Shown in pieces: positions 44,896 through 46,344 of a DNA stretch of 46,344 nt. The stretch covers positions 1 through 46,344 of the forward strand of contig JANQKI010000149.1 in NCBI GenBank assembly GCA_028281165.1, written 5' to 3'. The notes beneath the pieces are model-generated. The model made no database searches, had not been told where the DNA came from, and saw only the letters and a list, made by a program, of their open reading frames with translations. How positions within the stretch are numbered: position 1 is the stretch's first letter; every line of letters begins with the position of its first letter. The translations under genes were made by a program, and so were the position numbers. Source of the stretch: Opitutaceae bacterium. GTDB taxonomy: Bacteria > Verrucomicrobiota > Verrucomicrobiia > Opitutales > Opitutaceae.

Positions 44896-46344
44896 TTACA
44901 TTCGGAAGGTAAGCGAAAGGACGACTTCGATGTCCTGGTCTCCGAAGAAGGTGTAAGTCTGGTTCGAATTCGGCTTGAAGCCGCCTTGCAGCTCTCGCTT
45001 GGAGCCCGTTCCAATCTCGTTGAGATTGTTGTTTAGGTTGTCCTCTCCAGTGAGATTCTTCACGTTCAAGGCGACCGTATAGGGCAACTCGCCCCACTGG
45101 CCATCAAAACCGGCCATCAAGTCGACACGCGTCACTGGCTCGAAGTAGGCCGGGCTGCCGTTACGGTCCGGCTGAATGACTTCCTTGCTTTTCCAGGTCA
45201 AGCCGCCGCCGAAAAACCAGCCGGCCATCGGACCTTCTTGGACGGTGTACTTATTCCAGATGGCAAACTTGTGCTTATATGTTTCCTCGATCAATGCTCC
45301 AATCGCCTCTTCCGGACTATCGGGATTCGCCACCCCGTCCGAGACGTAGGTGTCGTTATAGGAATAGCCGCCTATGATGCTCCAGGCTTGCGTCGGGTAG
45401 TAGAAGAAGTCGAAGTCGAAGCCTTCTGAAGTGACCTCGCCTCGCTGCACTTCGGCGCCCAGATTCCCATCTGAATCGAGCACTGTAGAGTCGGTGACAA
45501 TACGATTCGAGTCGACGATCTCGTAAAGACTGAAGGTGCCCTGAAACTTGTTTTCCAAGAGATTGAACTTGGTTCCCAGCTCGACGATGTCAGCCGTGGC
45601 CGGAGGGAACGGGTTGCCCTGCGGATCGCGAGAGGCTAAAGCCGGATTGGAGGATTTGGAATAGTTGCCGAAAAATCCAAAGCTTTTGTCATCGTCAAAG
45701 TAATACACGGCTCCCACTTGCGGCAAATTAGTCGACAGTTCGTCGATGTCGCCTTGAACCAGGCCGTTGCCGTCGAAGGAATCTTCGCGCTCGTTGATAC
45801 TCAGCTCGGCTCGTGTGACGCCCCAGAGCGTGTAGAATCTTCCAGGGATCCACTCCGCCTGATGATTGAACAACAGGGAGCTGCGATCCTTGACATCGAG
45901 GGAACGCGAATCTGCTTTCAGAACGAAATTCTCCCAGGGAATGCGTAAAGCTTCGGGATTGTTCCAGTCGCTGATCTCGACGATATCCAGATAGGGTTGC
46001 GAGGGATCGTCGACTTCAAACGGTCGCCAGGTCATCCGGTCACGCGTGAATTCGAAACCTTGAGCTCCCACTACGAAACGATGGCTCGTTTCCCCAAAAG
46101 TGTACTGGCCCAACGCTGTGATACGGTATTGATCGACGACATCAGGAGAGAAGCGGCGAAAGATTTTGCGTGTCACCACGAAGTCGTTGGGATTGGCAAG
46201 CGGAGTTGGATTGGTGACTGACGGGTTCTCGCGAATCGCTGAACCAATATCGATCCGCTGATTGAAGCGGAGCTCGCGATCATGGCGGTTGAAGGCGGCT
46301 TCGATCGAAATTTCCTCAGTCAATTTCTGTTCGAAACGAATCGT
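44896..46344 (-). CDS. TonB-dependent receptor, C-terminal part (5' truncated)
   Basis: The frame is open to base 46344, so the start, plug domain and TonB box lie outside the window. About 482 residues of outer-membrane beta-barrel are seen, with the alternating aromatic strands and the closing sequence EVVLSLTFRM. This class imports large substrates such as siderophores or oligosaccharides. It lies directly upstream of the TRAP and sulfatase genes, so the substrate is likely a carbohydrate. Confidence 0.9.
   Translation of the reverse strand, partial: TIRFEQKLTEEISIEAAFNRHDRELRFNQRIDIGSAIRENPSVTNPTPLANPNDFVVTRKIFRRFSPDVVDQYRITALGQYTFGETSHRFVVGAQGFEFTRDRMTWRPFEVDDPSQPYLDIVEISDWNNPEALRIPWENFVLKADSRSLDVKDRSSLLFNHQAEWIPGRFYTLWGVTRAELSINEREDSFDGNGLVQGDIDELSTNLPQVGAVYYFDDDKSFGFFGNYSKSSNPALASRDPQGNPFPPATADIVELGTKFNLLENKFQGTFSLYEIVDSNRIVTDSTVLDSDGNLGAEVQRGEVTSEGFDFDFFYYPTQAWSIIGGYSYNDTYVSDGVANPDSPEEAIGALIEETYKHKFAIWNKYTVQEGPMAGWFFGGGLTWKSKEVIQPDRNGSPAYFEPVTRVDLMAGFDGQWGELPYTVALNVKNLTGEDNLNNNLNEIGTGSKRELQGGFKPNSNQTYTFFGDQDIEVVLSLTFRM

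Noticed and set aside
1..46344. Search for CRISPR arrays, tRNAs, rRNAs and transposase genes
   Set aside because: No regularly spaced direct repeats, cloverleaf sequences, rRNA-like stretches or transposase motifs were found by reading.

Overview
The window reads as part of a chromosome from a marine-type Verrucomicrobiota bacterium, most likely class Opitutae. This placement is inferred from gene content and protein style, not from a marker gene. The pointers are two secreted formylglycine-type sulfatases, a beta-helix glycosidase lipoprotein, a LacI regulator of the type common in Opitutae, tethered binding-protein/permease fusions for both an ABC and a TRAP importer, a TonB-dependent receptor, many lipoproteins, and start sites that often lack a Shine-Dalgarno sequence. 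No rRNA, tRNA, CRISPR array or phage gene was seen.

Layout. 1-2265: 3' part of a beta-lactamase-fold serine hydrolase. 2266-5136: a visibly more AT-rich island with a small DUF5343/TIGR02391-like protein and a P-loop NTPase, the best candidate here for an undescribed two-gene (perhaps defence) module. 5137-8718: single genes (cupin, lipoprotein, glutaredoxin, sulfatase, PGPGW membrane protein). 8750-10275: a divergent TetR/SDR pair with a strong dyad in the shared promoter. 10501-12974: a thioredoxin-like protein and a beta-helix glycosidase lipoprotein. 13405-15566: an ECF sigma / anti-sigma-like / DUF4252 / lipoprotein operon. 15579-23944 (minus): an envelope operon with a binding-protein/TolC fusion, membrane-fusion protein, RND pump, two-pore-helix K+ channel and APH-fold kinase. 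23945-24324: a non-coding element bounded by imperfect terminal inverted repeats, with an internal hairpin. 24325-30132 (minus): LacI regulator, kelch protein, a possible coupled micro-ORF, and a binding-protein/permease ABC fusion. 30451-32190 (plus): HpcH/HpaI aldolase and aldo/keto reductase. 32250-36919 (minus): an ABC exporter and a soluble hybrid histidine kinase with a LacI-like sensor. 37441-39407 (plus): BlaI and a BlaR1-like M56 protease ending in ankyrin repeats. 39475-46344 (minus): a carbohydrate-uptake block with a 5'-truncated TonB receptor, DctP-DctQ fusion, DctM, a carbohydrate-binding lipoprotein and a second sulfatase.

Working together: the sulfatases, beta-helix hydrolase, TonB receptor, TRAP importer, ABC importer, aldolase and reductase fit stepwise breakdown of sulfated or acidic polysaccharides and import and catabolism of the released sugar acids. 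Several genes are unusual fusions: substrate-binding domain to TolC, LacI sensor to kinase, M56 protease to ankyrin repeats, DctP to DctQ, and binding protein to permease. Two intergenic repeats (near 8172-8262 and 24223-24316) are related copies that differ by inversion of the loop between inverted arms. A separate 45-bp repeat marks the 3' ends of two unrelated genes.
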